Assembly: GCA_963840235.1 (NCBI GenBank)
Contig: CAWIYC010000009.1
Location: 169,825-233,824 of the forward strand
From: JBBRHQ01 sp963840235
GTDB taxonomy: Bacteria; Actinomycetota; Thermoleophilia; Solirubrobacterales; 70-9
DNA: 64,000 nt
Direction: 5' to 3'
This document shows positions 8,441-17,002 of this stretch, piece after piece. Made by a program: the position numbers and the translations under genes. The notes under the pieces were generated by a model. It ran no database searches and was not told the DNA's origin. It saw nothing but the letters and a program-made list of their open reading frames with translations. Every line of letters begins with the position of its first letter. The first letter of the stretch is position 1.

Positions 8441-9790
8441 TCAGACGCTGGTGAAGCGGCGCAGCGCCAGCCGCGCCAGCAGCCCGTAGGCGACGATCAG
8501 GGCGGCGAGGTGCAGCAGCGGCCTGCCGAGGCTGGGGCCGGCTTCGTCGAGAGCGGCGGTGATGGCACTCAGGGCCGGCTTGAACGGGAACAGCGCGGTG
8601 ACAAGGCGGATGACGTCGTAGAGGCCGGCGCCGACCGTGCCCGAGGGGATCAGCGAGAGCAGGGCGACCGGGAGGGAGACCATGAACGCGAGCAGGGAGG
8701 CGGCGCGGACCTCGCGGGCGACCGCGCCCAGGGCAGCCCCGGCGGCGGCGAAGCCGGCGCCTCCGGCTGCGATCGCGATCAGCCAGAGTCCGAAGCGACC
8801 CCAGTCGAGGTTGACGAACAGCTGCAGCCCGGCCAGCATCAGCACTGTCACCAGCAGGCCAACAGCGACCCCGAGCCCGACCTTCTCGACCAGCAACCCG
8901 GCCCGGGAAACGAGGCCGCGGGTGAGGCGGGCGAAGACGTTTTCCTCCCGCTCCAGCGCCAGCGACCCGGAGACCAGCAGGACGGTGACGAACATCAGGG
9001 TGAAGGTTGCCGCTACGGCGATGGCGAAGATGTCGAGCGGGGGGGTCTCACCGCTGATCACGGTCTTCTGCACCTCGATCGGCTGGGCGACCGACTTCAG
9101 CAGCGGCCCGGCGAGGTCGAGGTTGTCGCGGGCCAGCGCCGCGAACCGGGTGACCTGGTCGAGCGATCCGCGCGCCCTCGGCGGCACTACGGGGCGCAGC
9201 GTTTGCAGGACCTTCGCGCTCGACTTCAACCCGAGGATGTCGAATGACTGTCCGAAGAAGTCGAAGTGGCCGCCGTTGAGGATCAGGTCGAGGTAGTCGC
9301 TGCCGGTGCGGGCGACCTGGCGGGCGATCACCAGGTTGGCCTGGGCCAGCAGCGAGGAGATCCGGTCGTCGACCAGGCGCGCCTTGACCGGGTCCTCCTG
9401 GTTGACGATCACCTCGACCCTCGGCTGTCCCGCGTTGAGCGAGGAGAGAGAGCTGACCTGCTCGGCCAGGTCAGCGGGCAGGATCAGGGCTCCGAGCACG
9501 TCTCCGGACTCGACCTTGTCAATCGCCTCCTTGCGCGAGGAGACCCGGACGCACTCGATCCGGCTGCAGAGCCTGTTGCGGGCGCCGACGACGCTGAAGT
9601 CGCTGCCGCCGATCTGGACCGCCGTGCCCTTCGGCACCTGGTTGAGGAAGGCGACCCGGGGCTTCTCCGGGCCCCGCGAGATGGCGAAACCGACGAGGAC
9701 GGCGATCAGCACCGGGTAGGCGACCAGCAGGAACGCCTGAAGCGGCGAGCGCCTCAGTATCTGCAAGTCCTTGAGCAGGAGCCAGCGCAC
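8441..9790 (-). CDS. ABC-2 type exporter permease
   Basis: This 449-residue membrane protein has one N-terminal helix (LLKDLQILRRSPLQAFLLVAY), a large extracytoplasmic domain of roughly 200 residues, and five or more C-terminal helices, the layout of ABC-2/YhgE-like permeases. I chose the GTG at 9790, one base after the ATPase stop, because the translation begins with the conserved cytoplasmic WLLLKDLQILRRSP segment; the open frame further upstream is shadow sequence within the ATPase gene. It partners the ATPase at 9792-10538. The substrate is unknown; the proximity to heme genes may be incidental. Confidence 0.85.
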   Translation of the reverse strand: MRWLLLKDLQILRRSPLQAFLLVAYPVLIAVLVGFAISRGPEKPRVAFLNQVPKGTAVQIGGSDFSVVGARNRLCSRIECVRVSSRKEAIDKVESGDVLGALILPADLAEQVSSLSSLNAGQPRVEVIVNQEDPVKARLVDDRISSLLAQANLVIARQVARTGSDYLDLILNGGHFDFFGQSFDILGLKSSAKVLQTLRPVVPPRARGSLDQVTRFAALARDNLDLAGPLLKSVAQPIEVQKTVISGETPPLDIFAIAVAATFTLMFVTVLLVSGSLALEREENVFARLTRGLVSRAGLLVEKVGLGVAVGLLVTVLMLAGLQLFVNLDWGRFGLWLIAIAAGGAGFAAAGAALGAVAREVRAASLLAFMVSLPVALLSLIPSGTVGAGLYDVIRLVTALFPFKPALSAITAALDEAGPSLGRPLLHLAALIVAYGLLARLALRRFTSV

Positions 9791-9791
9791 C

Positions 9792-10538
9792 TCAGTGCCC
9801 CCTGTGCTGGAGGTAGGTGACGAAGGCGGTCTCGAAGTCCCGGTTGGCGGCCTCGGGGGCCTCCTCGGAGACGGCGGCCCGGAGGTCCGCCGCGGGGCCA
9901 TCGAAGAGGGCCTCGCCGTCGGCGAGGACGAGCATCCGCTGGCCGTAGCGCTCGGCCTCCTGGATGTTGTGGGTGGAGAAGATCACCGTGGTGCCGCCCC
10001 CGGCGAGGGCGGAGACGAATTCCCACAGGCGCGCCCGCTGGCGCGGGTCCAGCCCGACGCTGGGCTCGTCGAGAAGGAGGACGACGGGCCGGGCGAGCAG
10101 GCCGATGGCAATGTTGACCCGCTGCTGGTTGCCGCCGGAGAGGCGGGCGATCAGCTCTCCCCTTCTCTCCTCCAGGCCGGTCAGCTCGAGCATCTCGCGC
10201 ACGGTCGCGTCGGGGTCCGCATGGCCCTCGAGGCGGGCGAAGAGACGCAGGTTCTCCTCCACCGTCAGCCGGCGGTAGAGGGCCGCGTGCTGGGGGACCC
10301 ATCCGACCTCGCCCCGGGGCAGGCGGACCTCGCCCTCGTCGCAGCGGATGATCCCGGCGAGGATCGAGAGCAGCGTCGTCTTGCCGGCGCCGTTGGGCCC
10401 GATCACCGCCAAGAGCTCGCCCGGCTTGGCCTCGAAGTCAATCCCACGCAGGGCCGCCCGCTGGCCGTAGCGCTTGACGAGACCGTGGGCTTCGAGCGCC
10501 GACCCGGAGGCCCCCGCCTGCTTCGTCTCCTCACTCAT
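9792..10538 (-). CDS. ABC transporter ATP-binding protein
   Basis: The 248-residue ATPase has Walker A GPNGAGKTT near residue 42, the signature LSGGNQQR, Walker B VVLLLDEPSVGLD and the H-loop FSTHN. The family is that of ABC-2 exporters (drug, lipid or Na+ export type). It is the first gene of the minus-strand run and is only 41 bases from the divergent phosphoesterase gene, so that short gap must hold both promoters. It is immediately followed by its permease. The cargo cannot be predicted. Confidence 0.9.
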   Translation of the reverse strand: MSEETKQAGASGSALEAHGLVKRYGQRAALRGIDFEAKPGELLAVIGPNGAGKTTLLSILAGIIRCDEGEVRLPRGEVGWVPQHAALYRRLTVEENLRLFARLEGHADPDATVREMLELTGLEERRGELIARLSGGNQQRVNIAIGLLARPVVLLLDEPSVGLDPRQRARLWEFVSALAGGGTTVIFSTHNIQEAERYGQRMLVLADGEALFDGPAADLRAAVSEEAPEAANRDFETAFVTYLQHRGH

Positions 10539-10579
10539 CGCGCGCGGAACGCTAGCGACGTCGGCCCGGCGAGTGTCCG

Positions 10580-11383
10580 ATGCGGATCAAACGTCTAGCC
10601 TCCCGCCCCGTGCGCATCCTCTTCATCGGCGACGTCGTCGGGAGCCCGGGGCGCCGGGGACTGTCGGCAACGATGCCGGAGCTGCGCGAAGCCCACCGCC
10701 CCGACCTGGTCATCGTCAACGGCGAGAACTCGGCCGGCGGCATCGGCATCACCGAGAAGACGGCCGCGGAGATCTTCGCCGCGGGCGCCGACGTGATCAC
10801 CACCGGCAACCACGTCTACCGCCACCGCGACGTCTATCCGTATCTCGACCGCGAGGAGCGAATCGTCCGCCCCGCCAACTACCCGCACGCGAACCCCGGG
10901 CGGGGTCACACGGTCGTCGAGAGCGCTGCCGCCAGAGTCGGCGTCCTCAATCTCAGCGGCGCCGCCGGGCTGCGGGTCGCGCGCTCCCCGTTCCACGAGG
11001 CGGACGCCGTGCTCGAGAGGCTCGACGCCGATGTCATCGTCGTCGACTTCCACGCGGAGATGACAAGCGAGAAGGTGGCGATGGGGTGGCACCTCGACGG
11101 CCGCGTCGCCGCCGTCCTCGGCACCCACACCCACGTCCCCACCGCCGACGCCCGCATCCTTCCCGGCGGGACCGCCCACGTCAGCGACGTCGGCATGACC
11201 GGGTCGAGGGCGGGGGTGATCGGGGTCAAACGAGATCAGGCGCTGGAGTCGATGATCACGCAGATGCCGGTTCGCTTCGAGACGGCCGAGGAGGACGTCT
11301 GGGTGATGGGGGTCCTGGTCGTGGCTCGGCCAGACGGCCTGGCGGAGTCGATCGAGCAGATCCTGGTTCCGGCTGTGGCCTGA
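10580..11383 (+). CDS. YmdB-family (TIGR00282-type) metallophosphoesterase
   Basis: The protein (267 residues from the ATG at 10580; 257 from the GTG at 10610) has the calcineurin-like metal motifs in YmdB arrangement: FIGDVVGSPGR near the N-terminus, NGENSAGG, TTGNHVYRH, then VDFHAE, GTHTHVPTAD and a C-terminal DVGMTGS. Family members hydrolyse 2',3'-cyclic nucleotides and affect RNA turnover and biofilm formation in Bacillus. The GTG gives the usual family N-terminus (RILFIGDVVG). Its 3' end overlaps the convergent gene at 11256-13127 by 128 bases. Confidence 0.88.
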   Translation: MRIKRLASRPVRILFIGDVVGSPGRRGLSATMPELREAHRPDLVIVNGENSAGGIGITEKTAAEIFAAGADVITTGNHVYRHRDVYPYLDREERIVRPANYPHANPGRGHTVVESAAARVGVLNLSGAAGLRVARSPFHEADAVLERLDADVIVVDFHAEMTSEKVAMGWHLDGRVAAVLGTHTHVPTADARILPGGTAHVSDVGMTGSRAGVIGVKRDQALESMITQMPVRFETAEEDVWVMGVLVVARPDGLAESIEQILVPAVA

Positions 11384-13127
11384 GGCCGGCAAGCGCGACC
11401 AGGACCAGCGGCAGGAACCAGACGATGTAGAGGTAGAACCAGTGCTCGGCGGTCAACTCCACCGCGAGCAGCAGCGCCCCCCCGAGCGCCGCCAGCTGCA
11501 CCAGTGACTTGCGCCGGGGGCGAAAAGCAAGAAGCAGCGCCAGCAGTCCCGTGGCGACGATGACCGCGGTCCGCAGCGGCTCCAGCGAGGGAGCCTGGCC
11601 CCAGACGCTGAAGGGGCTCTCGCGGCCGGCCTGGTAGCCGAGGGTGCGGTCGTAGAAGGTCGCCAGGCCCGGGTCGAGGAGGGTCTGAAGCAGCACCAGC
11701 AGCGATACCCCGACGAAGGAAAGGACGAATACACCAGGGCCGCGGGTCCTGTCACGGAATTGGGCCCACCACCCCTCGGCTTTCGCCGAGTGGCGGTCCC
11801 CCCATTCCGTGCCACCCGCGGCAGTGGCGTCCACGGCCGCCGCTTCGGTCGCATCAACACTGCGATTGGAGGCGTCGGGGTCCCGGGCGTCGTAGGTGGC
11901 GAGCATGGGGGCGAGGACGATTGGGGCGAACTTGGTCAGGGTTGCCAGGGCCAGCATCGCGCCCCTGGCGGCGGGGCGGGCTGCGACCAGGAGGGTCGCG
12001 ACCAGGAGGAGGGCGACGAGGGAGTCGTTCGAGTTGGACTCGAGCACGTAGGCGGTGTAGGGGAAGGCAGCCCAGGCGAAGCCGAGGGTGGCTGCCAGCA
12101 TCGCCCCGGGCGGGCCCCGGCGCATGCGGTGGCCGAGCAGGATCAGGAGGGCGAAGGCGCCGAGGTCGAAGAAGACCGCGGCGGCGTGGCCGGCGGGGAG
12201 GTCGTCCCAGCTGCCGCCCCAGGGGAAGGCCTGCTCGAAGGGGACGTAGGCGTAGTAGTTGACGGGGCCGTAGGTGTCGCCCTCGGAGACGTCTTCGGGG
12301 AAGTTGTCGTAGAGCTGCTTTCCGTCGGCGACGCGGTCGGCGCCGACGACCCCGGCGTAGCCGACGTCGATCACCCCCGAGTCGGCGAGGTTGAGGCCGA
12401 CCCGGAAGCCGACCAGGAAGAGGGCCGCGATCAGAAGCCACCTCGCGGGCCAGACCGGGCGCAGCCCATCGCCGCGACCCCGCCAGCCGATCCAGAGCAT
12501 GCGCGCCAGCAGGTAGAGCATCGGCGGGTAGGCCAGCGGCACCGAGACGCCGATCTGCGCCCGGTTGAAGAAGAAGTGCGAGACGGCGAAGCCGAGCAGC
12601 ACGAGCAGGTCGAGGTTGGCGAAGCGCCACGGCCGGCGCCAATCGGCGAGGCCGATCAGGAACAGCAGGCAGAGGGGGATGAAGACGTAGGGGGCGTTGA
12701 GCTTGTGCCCGAAAGCGCCCGAATAGCCGCGCGCCATCTTCCAGGCAACCTGGTGGCCGGTCCACGACTCCTTCACGAGCCCGGTCGTGGGGTCGACGAG
12801 GACCAGCGCGACCTCGTCGTCGTGGGCGAAGTAGCCGATCTCCCAGTTGCCCTCGACGAGGCTGGCGCTGGAGGTCATGCCCGGGTTCTCGCGACGTTCG
12901 GCAACCACCTTGGGGTCGCGGTCGGCGATCCTGGTGGCCTGCCCGGAGCTGACCTCCGGCGCCCCGGAGGAGGGCGGCGAATCGGTCACCGTCTGCCCGG
13001 CCGCCGATGCCGTCGCGGGCAGCCAGAGCGCGACCGGCACGACCAGCGCGACCAGCCGGCAGCGGGGCAGCCTGCTCTTCCCCTTCTCCTGCCTCCCCCT
13101 CTCGCGCCTGCCTAGGAGAACGTCCAC
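11256..13127 (-). CDS. Polytopic membrane protein, glycosyltransferase-87-like
   Basis: The 623-residue product has an N-terminal hydrophobic segment resembling a signal sequence (RLVALVVPVALWLPATASA), an extracytoplasmic stretch of about 110 residues, then roughly ten transmembrane helices. The motif TYGPVNYYAYVPFE in a loop resembles GT87/DUF2029 mannosyltransferases that use polyprenyl-phospho-sugar donors; that assignment is tentative. The GTG at 13127 overlaps the gtrA stop. A palindromic repeat element (11740-11821) lies in frame in a hydrophilic loop. The reading frame continues 128 bases into the opposing phosphoesterase gene, adding a Pro/Arg/Ser-rich tail. Confidence 0.65.
   Translation of the reverse strand: MDVLLGRRERGRQEKGKSRLPRCRLVALVVPVALWLPATASAAGQTVTDSPPSSGAPEVSSGQATRIADRDPKVVAERRENPGMTSSASLVEGNWEIGYFAHDDEVALVLVDPTTGLVKESWTGHQVAWKMARGYSGAFGHKLNAPYVFIPLCLLFLIGLADWRRPWRFANLDLLVLLGFAVSHFFFNRAQIGVSVPLAYPPMLYLLARMLWIGWRGRGDGLRPVWPARWLLIAALFLVGFRVGLNLADSGVIDVGYAGVVGADRVADGKQLYDNFPEDVSEGDTYGPVNYYAYVPFEQAFPWGGSWDDLPAGHAAAVFFDLGAFALLILLGHRMRRGPPGAMLAATLGFAWAAFPYTAYVLESNSNDSLVALLLVATLLVAARPAARGAMLALATLTKFAPIVLAPMLATYDARDPDASNRSVDATEAAAVDATAAGGTEWGDRHSAKAEGWWAQFRDRTRGPGVFVLSFVGVSLLVLLQTLLDPGLATFYDRTLGYQAGRESPFSVWGQAPSLEPLRTAVIVATGLLALLLAFRPRRKSLVQLAALGGALLLAVELTAEHWFYLYIVWFLPLVLVALAGLRPQPEPGSARSTPPGRLAEPRPGPPSPRRPPRPSRSEPASA
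11740..11821. repeat. Palindromic repeat element, copy 1
   Basis: On the plus strand this 82-base element opens with GGGTCCTGTCACGG and closes with CCGTGCCACCC, with a small central hairpin (CTCGGC/GCCGAG). The same two termini, in reverse orientation, bound the element at 28327-28420. The internal parts differ more than the ends. It lies inside a coding frame, where it encodes a hydrophilic loop rich in Trp, Arg and Asp. It looks like a REP/MITE-type dispersed repeat; no transposase is nearby. Confidence 0.7.
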
Positions 13128-13534
13128 AGCTTGTTCCCCACGAAATTGAACGGCATCGCGGTCGCCACCGCGATCGCCTGCGAGGGGAGCACGCCCAAAC
13201 CGGCGCCGATGAGCGCCTCGAGCACGACCAGGTTCACCCCGAGGGCGCCAACGCTGACGGTGAAGAACCGGATCGCCTGGAAGCCGGCGTGGCCGCTGGA
13301 GGCGCGAAAGGTCCAGTGCCGGTTCCAGTAGAAGTTGCTGGAGACGGCGACGATGAAGGCGCCGATCGCAGCCAGTACGTGGTGCAGGGAGAGGAACTGG
13401 AGCAGCAGCGCGAAGACACCTAGGTTGACCACGTAGCCGGAGACGCCAACCAGGCCGAACTTGAGAAGCTGCATCCAGTTGGCGGAGTGGCGCGCGCCCG
13501 CTCCGATCCGCCTCGCTGTCGCCACCGGGCTCAC
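13112..13534 (-). CDS. GtrA family membrane protein
   Basis: This 140-residue protein has four transmembrane helices and the GtrA-family features FGLVGVSGYVVNLG near residue 26, the loop NFYWNRHWTF, and the C-terminal NFVGNKLWTF. GtrA-like proteins are thought to help move undecaprenyl-phosphate-linked sugars across the membrane for cell-surface glycosylation. The start is a GTG overlapping the upstream phosphodiesterase stop (GTGA), and its end overlaps the start of the GT87-like gene. The three form a compact unit, which supports a shared role in surface glycan or glycolipid processing. Confidence 0.85.
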   Translation of the reverse strand: MSPVATARRIGAGARHSANWMQLLKFGLVGVSGYVVNLGVFALLLQFLSLHHVLAAIGAFIVAVSSNFYWNRHWTFRASSGHAGFQAIRFFTVSVGALGVNLVVLEALIGAGLGVLPSQAIAVATAMPFNFVGNKLWTFS

Positions 13535-15057
13535 GCGCAGCTCCCAACCTCGAAGTGGTCCAGCACGACCGGTGCGACGTCACGCAGGTTCCATTGCCGC
13601 CGCTCGCCGGCGCTCTCGGGCCCGCAGCCGACGAACAGCAGCGGGCCGAGCGAGTCGCCCCGGTGCAGGGAGCCGTGGCTTCCTCCCCCGAGGTGGGCGG
13701 AGCCGCCCCAGTCGACGCACTCGTAACCGAGCGAGGCCGAGACGAGCACATCTCCGGCGTGCGGGGCGCAGAGCGCGGACCAGACCCGCGACAGCGGGTC
13801 CGGGTACTGATCGCTGCCGATCACCCCGTCCTCGACGGCGGCGTCGACGGCGGCGAGGTCGCCGTCGACCTCCCAGCCATCGCCCCGCAGGTCCTCGACC
13901 TCCGATCCCGGGCGGAAGCGAAGCTCGAAGCCGTCGCGCTCGATCACCGCGGTGAGACCGTCGCGCTCGGCGATGCCGGGGTCCGGGCGCTCGAGCGGCG
14001 CACCGCCGGGACCCTCCAGCCAGCAGACCAGGTCCACCCCCTCGATCTCGGCCAGCTCAGAGCGGACGGCGTGGTGCTGGGCACGGTGGTGGTCGGGGTC
14101 GAGCAGGTAGACGTGGGCCGCCCGCGAGGTCGGGCTGACGGCGAGATCGGCGTCCTCCGGGCGGTCCTCTGAGGGCTGCAGCACCTTCCAGCGCCGTCCG
14201 AGGGCGTCGGCGAGGGGAAGCTCCGCATGAACGGCGGTGTGGGCGTGGTCGGCCATCAGGATCAGGGCGTTGTCGGCGAGGAACCCGTCCATACCGCCGG
14301 ATGCTTCGATCAGTTTGCCGAAACAGTGGTCCGCCTTGCCGATCGACTCGAGGCTGGCGTCGGGGCCGTGACGGTGCGAGTAGTTGTCGTTGTCGGGCAG
14401 CGAGAAGAGGAGGAAGTCGTAGAGGCCGGCGGCGGCGAGCTCCGCCGCGCAGCAGGCGGAGTAGCCGTCGCGGCTGCCGGGAATCGAGCTCGGCTTGCAG
14501 GGGACCTGGCGGCTGGCGTAGAGCTCACCGTAGAAGAGCTCGCCCGGGCCCCAGGTGTGGTGGCGGAACTTGAGGCGGGTGGCGTCCACGGCGCGCCGCA
14601 GGAGCCCGTCGAGGGAAACCTGATGGCGGTGGCGGCCACGGTAGATCAGAAACGGGGTGCAGGCCGTCCGCAGCCCGGCGTCGTCGAGCGATTCGAACAG
14701 CGTCTCCACCTCCGGGCTCAGGTGGGCGAGGTTCATGTTGTAGACGAGGTCGTAGAGCGAGCGGAAGATTCCGAACGCCCGCGTCGCCTCGAACGAGGAC
14801 CCGTACTCGACGTAGCGCCGCTCGAGTCGGTGATACCAGTTCATGCCGCTGATCCAGTGCTGGTCGGGGCCAACGCCGGTGACCATCTCGGCCGAGGCCA
14901 CGGGCGTCACCGAGGGGAAGCTGGAGACGCAGTCCTCGATCAACACCCCGCGATCGACCAGCTTGGCCAGGGTCGGCGCCTGACCGTTGCCGATCGCCAA
15001 CTCGAGCATGTCGGTGCGCAGCGAGTCGATGTATGAGAGGACGAGCTTCTTCCGCAT
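13531..15057 (-). CDS. Alkaline-phosphatase-superfamily phosphodiesterase (NPP-like)
   Basis: The 508-residue cytoplasmic protein resembles type I phosphodiesterase/nucleotide pyrophosphatases. It has DSLRTDML near the N-terminus, APTLAKLVDRG, then FPSVTPVASAEMVTG, and later LPDNDNYSHRHGPD and LMADHAHTAVH, which would supply metal ligands. The substrate is unknown. It heads the gtrA-GT87-like unit (stop overlaps the gtrA start), so a phosphate-linked glycan or lipid intermediate is conceivable but unproven. I used the ATG at 15057; a GTG lies one codon upstream. Confidence 0.78.
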   Translation of the reverse strand: MRKKLVLSYIDSLRTDMLELAIGNGQAPTLAKLVDRGVLIEDCVSSFPSVTPVASAEMVTGVGPDQHWISGMNWYHRLERRYVEYGSSFEATRAFGIFRSLYDLVYNMNLAHLSPEVETLFESLDDAGLRTACTPFLIYRGRHRHQVSLDGLLRRAVDATRLKFRHHTWGPGELFYGELYASRQVPCKPSSIPGSRDGYSACCAAELAAAGLYDFLLFSLPDNDNYSHRHGPDASLESIGKADHCFGKLIEASGGMDGFLADNALILMADHAHTAVHAELPLADALGRRWKVLQPSEDRPEDADLAVSPTSRAAHVYLLDPDHHRAQHHAVRSELAEIEGVDLVCWLEGPGGAPLERPDPGIAERDGLTAVIERDGFELRFRPGSEVEDLRGDGWEVDGDLAAVDAAVEDGVIGSDQYPDPLSRVWSALCAPHAGDVLVSASLGYECVDWGGSAHLGGGSHGSLHRGDSLGPLLFVGCGPESAGERRQWNLRDVAPVVLDHFEVGSCA

Positions 15058-15082
15058 CACTCGCCGCGATCCCGGCCGCTGC

Positions 15083-15514
15083 TCACCGCAGAACGCGCAG
15101 GCCCTCGTACTTGCGCTGCGAGCGCCGGCGCCGTCCGGCCCACAGCCACAGTAGCCCGGCCAGCGCGATCAGGGAAAGCGGCGGCAGAAGGACCGAGAGG
15201 CCCGCGACCAATACTCCGGCCGCAGCGGCGAAGAGACCGACTCCGCCGGCCCCATCCTTGTCGCGCCTTCCCGCTCCTGCGACCACCCCCGAGACGACCC
15301 CGGCGGCGAGCGCTGCGCCGAGGCCGGCGGCTATCGCTCCCCCCAGGGCAGCGTCGTCGGCGACTCCTACGGCGGCCACCGCGGCGCCTGCGAGGAGAGC
15401 CGCGAGCAGGGCGGCGAGGTTCGCTTCCTTGCCTTCTCGTCCCAGAGCACCGGCGAGGGTGCCGACCCCGAGGCCGACTCCGAGACCTGCGCAGATGGCC
15501 AGGAACGAGTCCAT
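15083..15514 (-). CDS. Small Ala/Gly-rich membrane protein of unknown function
   Basis: The 143-residue protein is almost entirely hydrophobic Ala/Gly/Val/Leu segments, about five predicted helices, with a basic C-terminal end (GRRRRSQRKYEG). I do not recognise a family. It ends 25 bases before the phosphodiesterase gene on the same strand and may be the first gene of that unit. Start context is weak, and the low-complexity composition of a GC-rich frame makes the call less certain than its length suggests. Confidence 0.5.
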   Translation of the reverse strand: MDSFLAICAGLGVGLGVGTLAGALGREGKEANLAALLAALLAGAAVAAVGVADDAALGGAIAAGLGAALAAGVVSGVVAGAGRRDKDGAGGVGLFAAAAGVLVAGLSVLLPPLSLIALAGLLWLWAGRRRRSQRKYEGLRVLR

Positions 15515-15640
15515 GCCCGGACAAACTAGCTAGCCGGAGGGTCGGCGTGTGCGCCTGTTGGAGGCCCGCATGTGCCGGGCAGCGGCCGGTGACTCGAATC
15601 AGCGTCTCGCGCTTGAGGGATCTTTCAGCGACACTTCCCG

Positions 15641-17002
15641 ATGATGGAGCGACCCGCCGGACGCCGCCGGGCCCACACCAGCGCCCGCGACCTCGAGCGC
15701 TACGCGGGCCTGTTCTCCCAGCGCACCAGGGTGATGCGGTCCTCGGCCATGCGCGACCTGATGGCGATCACGGCGCGGCCGGAGGTGATCTCGCTCGCGG
15801 GCGGCTTCCCCGACACCTCGACCTTCCCGCCCCGGAGCTTCGCCGCCCAGATGACGCGGATCGCCCAGGAGTCCGCGGCCGAAGCGCTCCAGTACGGGCC
15901 GACCGAGGGCTTCGAGGAGACCAAGGAGTGCATCACCGCAGTGATGGCCGCCGAGGGGATGCTGGCCGAGACCGAGGACGTGATCGTCACCACCGGCGGT
16001 CAGCAGGCCATCGACCTCCTCTGCAAGACGTTGGTGGATCCCGGCGACCCGGTGATCTGCGAGGCGCCGACCTATCCCGGTGCGGTGCCGGTCTTCTGCA
16101 GCTACCAGGCCGACGTGACCCAGGTCGAGTGCGACGCGGAGGGGATGCGGATGGACGTGCTCGAGGAGGTGCTCGGCGATCTCGCGGCCGCGGGGCGGCG
16201 GCCGAAGTTCATCTACTCGGTGCCGAGCTTCCAGAACCCGGCCGGGGTGACGCTCTCGCTCGAGCGCCGCCGGCGCCTGGTCGAGCTGGCGCGGGAGCAC
16301 GAGCTGCTGGTTCTCGAGGACAACCCCTACGGGCTGCTTCGCTACGAGGGCGACCCGCTGCCGCCGCTCTACCAGCTCGACGGCGGCGACTACGTCGTCT
16401 ACCTCGGCACCTTCTCGAAGATCCTCTCCCCCGGGATCCGGCTCGGCTGGGCCGTGGCGCCGCCGCCGGTGATGGAGAAGCTGGTGCTGGGGAAGCAGGC
16501 CGCCGATCTCTGCTCCTCGACCCTGACCCAGTACTTCGTCCGCGAGTACTTCGCCCAGGAGCGCTGGCAGGACTACGTCGCCAGCCTGATCGGGATCTAC
16601 CGGACCCGCCGCGACGCGATGATCTCCGCGCTCGCCCGCCACTTCCCTCCGCAGGCGAGCTGGACCAAGCCCGCCGGGGGGCTCTTCATCTGGGCCACCC
16701 TGCCCGACTACATCGACACCGGCGACCTGCTGGCGAAGGCCCTCGGCGAGAACGTCGCCTTCGTCCCCGGCCAAGCGGCCTATGTCGACGAGGGTCGTGG
16801 CAGCAACTCGATGCGCCTCAACTTCTCCGGGGTGGGCGAAGAGGAGATCCGAGAGGGCATCCGCCGCATCGGCCGCGTCGTCGGCGAGCAGGTCGAGCTC
16901 TACGAGACCCTCACCGGCGAGCATCCGGTGGTGCCGGCCCATGAGGCATCGCCGGAGGCCGACGTGCTCCCCTTCCCCCGCACCGGCGAGGGCTCGGGGT
17001 GA
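15641..17002 (+). CDS. PLP-dependent aminotransferase, class I/II (2-aminoadipate/LysN-like)
   Basis: The 453-residue fold-type I aminotransferase has ISLAGGFPDTSTFP, the YGPTEGFEETKE segment, TTGGQQAIDL, the NPAGVTLS motif, DNPYGLLRYEG and the PLP-lysine motif TFSKILSPGIRLGW. These are hallmarks of the LysN/KAT II-like group, which act on aromatic, branched or 2-aminoadipate-type amino acids. It lacks the GntR DNA-binding domain of MocR proteins. Its stop overlaps the GTG of the first D-Ala-D-Ala ligase by four bases (GTGA), which hints at a link to amino-acid supply for the wall, but specificity is not readable. Confidence 0.85.
   Translation: MMERPAGRRRAHTSARDLERYAGLFSQRTRVMRSSAMRDLMAITARPEVISLAGGFPDTSTFPPRSFAAQMTRIAQESAAEALQYGPTEGFEETKECITAVMAAEGMLAETEDVIVTTGGQQAIDLLCKTLVDPGDPVICEAPTYPGAVPVFCSYQADVTQVECDAEGMRMDVLEEVLGDLAAAGRRPKFIYSVPSFQNPAGVTLSLERRRRLVELAREHELLVLEDNPYGLLRYEGDPLPPLYQLDGGDYVVYLGTFSKILSPGIRLGWAVAPPPVMEKLVLGKQAADLCSSTLTQYFVREYFAQERWQDYVASLIGIYRTRRDAMISALARHFPPQASWTKPAGGLFIWATLPDYIDTGDLLAKALGENVAFVPGQAAYVDEGRGSNSMRLNFSGVGEEEIREGIRRIGRVVGEQVELYETLTGEHPVVPAHEASPEADVLPFPRTGEGSG

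Noticed and set aside
15547..16944. Long plus-strand frame overlapping the aminotransferase
   Set aside because: Arg/Pro-rich with no motif; the frame at 15641-17002 carries all aminotransferase motifs.
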